Assembly: GCF_014844075.1 (NCBI RefSeq)
Contig: NZ_CP062165.1
Coordinates: 248,001-312,000 of the forward strand
Origin: Paenibacillus sp. JNUCC-31
GTDB lineage: Bacteria; Bacillota; Bacilli; Paenibacillales; Paenibacillaceae
Reading direction: 5' to 3'
DNA: 64,000 nucleotides
The translations under genes were made by a program, and so were the position numbers. Position 1 is the first letter of the stretch, and each line of letters starts with the position of its first letter. Shown here in pieces: positions 63,911 through 64,000 of the stretch. Below the pieces are notes generated by a model. It was not told where the DNA came from. It made no database searches and saw nothing but the letters and a program-made list of their open reading frames with translations.

Positions 63911-64000
63911 TAATGTCTCCTCCTTTTTCCAAAAATGTTTGTAAAGCAGCATTGAACGCATGAGGTGTCTCCATACTGGAAAAATGGCCTGCCTCCTGTA
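63879..64000 (-). CDS. C-terminal end of an alpha/beta hydrolase, cut by the window edge
   Basis: Another minus frame, open to the right edge, reads [20 protein letters not shown] and TFLEKGGD, ending at a stop at 63879. GHFSSMETP with the catalytic His is the usual C-terminus of esterase-like alpha/beta hydrolases. It overlaps the GH43 start by 32 bases, so the two genes were translationally coupled. Confidence 0.65.
   Translation of the reverse strand, partial: QEAGHFSSMETPHAFNAALQTFLEKGGDINDSKSDSTRL

Overview
The window looks like chromosomal DNA of a Paenibacillus-type, spore-forming Bacillota. The clues are moderate GC, strong AGGAGG-type ribosome binding sites, an H-type small acid-soluble spore protein (sspH), S-layer-homology (SLH) anchored surface enzymes, a class III fructose-1,6-bisphosphatase, LplA/LplB/LplC-like sugar ABC transport genes and a membrane-bound AraC (YesS-like) regulator. 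I see no rRNA, tRNA, CRISPR array, origin or prophage. All family names come from reading motifs in the sequence, not from a database search.

Layout. 0-9.5 kb: a PucR-type regulator cut by the window edge, an oxidoreductase, an alpha/beta hydrolase, a DUF2239 gene behind a textbook promoter with two CCCGGG palindromes, and a HAD phosphatase. Between them lies much decayed DNA: a deleted copy of an ABC-F gene whose intact copy sits at 7.8-9.5 kb, and fragments of an AraC-type regulator and a beta-lactamase-fold hydrolase. 9.8-14.1 kb: a response regulator with a SARP-like output and an overlapping hybrid kinase carrying two kinase cores. 14.2-17.9 kb: one complete and one truncated copy of an IS3-family (IS150-like) element flanking an unrecognised secreted protein and a divergent small membrane protein. 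18-25 kb: class D sortase, Nudix hydrolase, fbp, and a CynX-like exporter/universal-stress-protein pair next to an XRE-cupin regulator. 25.4-29.3 kb: a 1277-residue SLH-anchored phosphoesterase with a 43-unit Thr-Pro linker. 29.5-31.1 kb: an ECF-type sigma gene broken by one in-frame TAG, then a membrane protein resembling its anti-sigma partner.

31.3-44.4 kb is a visibly more GC-rich block, all on the minus strand. It is a uronate-polysaccharide utilisation locus: secreted PL6 lyase with two F5/8-type C domains, cytoplasmic PL6-like lyase, GH88 unsaturated glucuronyl hydrolase, a five-bladed-propeller glycoside hydrolase, a lipoprotein binding protein with two permeases (no ATPase), and a membrane AraC regulator. 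The inferred flow is extracellular beta-elimination, import of unsaturated oligosaccharides, then cytoplasmic PL6 and GH88 processing.

44.5-64 kb holds housekeeping and surface genes: HIT protein, TetR with a divergent ketopantoate-reductase-like gene, an OmpR-type two-component system divergent from a membrane serine hydrolase, a PAF-acetylhydrolase-like membrane enzyme, uppP, an MFS exporter, two paralogous glycosyltransferases, a spore-protein operon, two tandem serine hydrolases (one SLH-anchored), and at the right edge a truncated GH43 gene overlapped by the end of an alpha/beta hydrolase gene. The many remnants suggest active gene loss by small deletions and IS activity.
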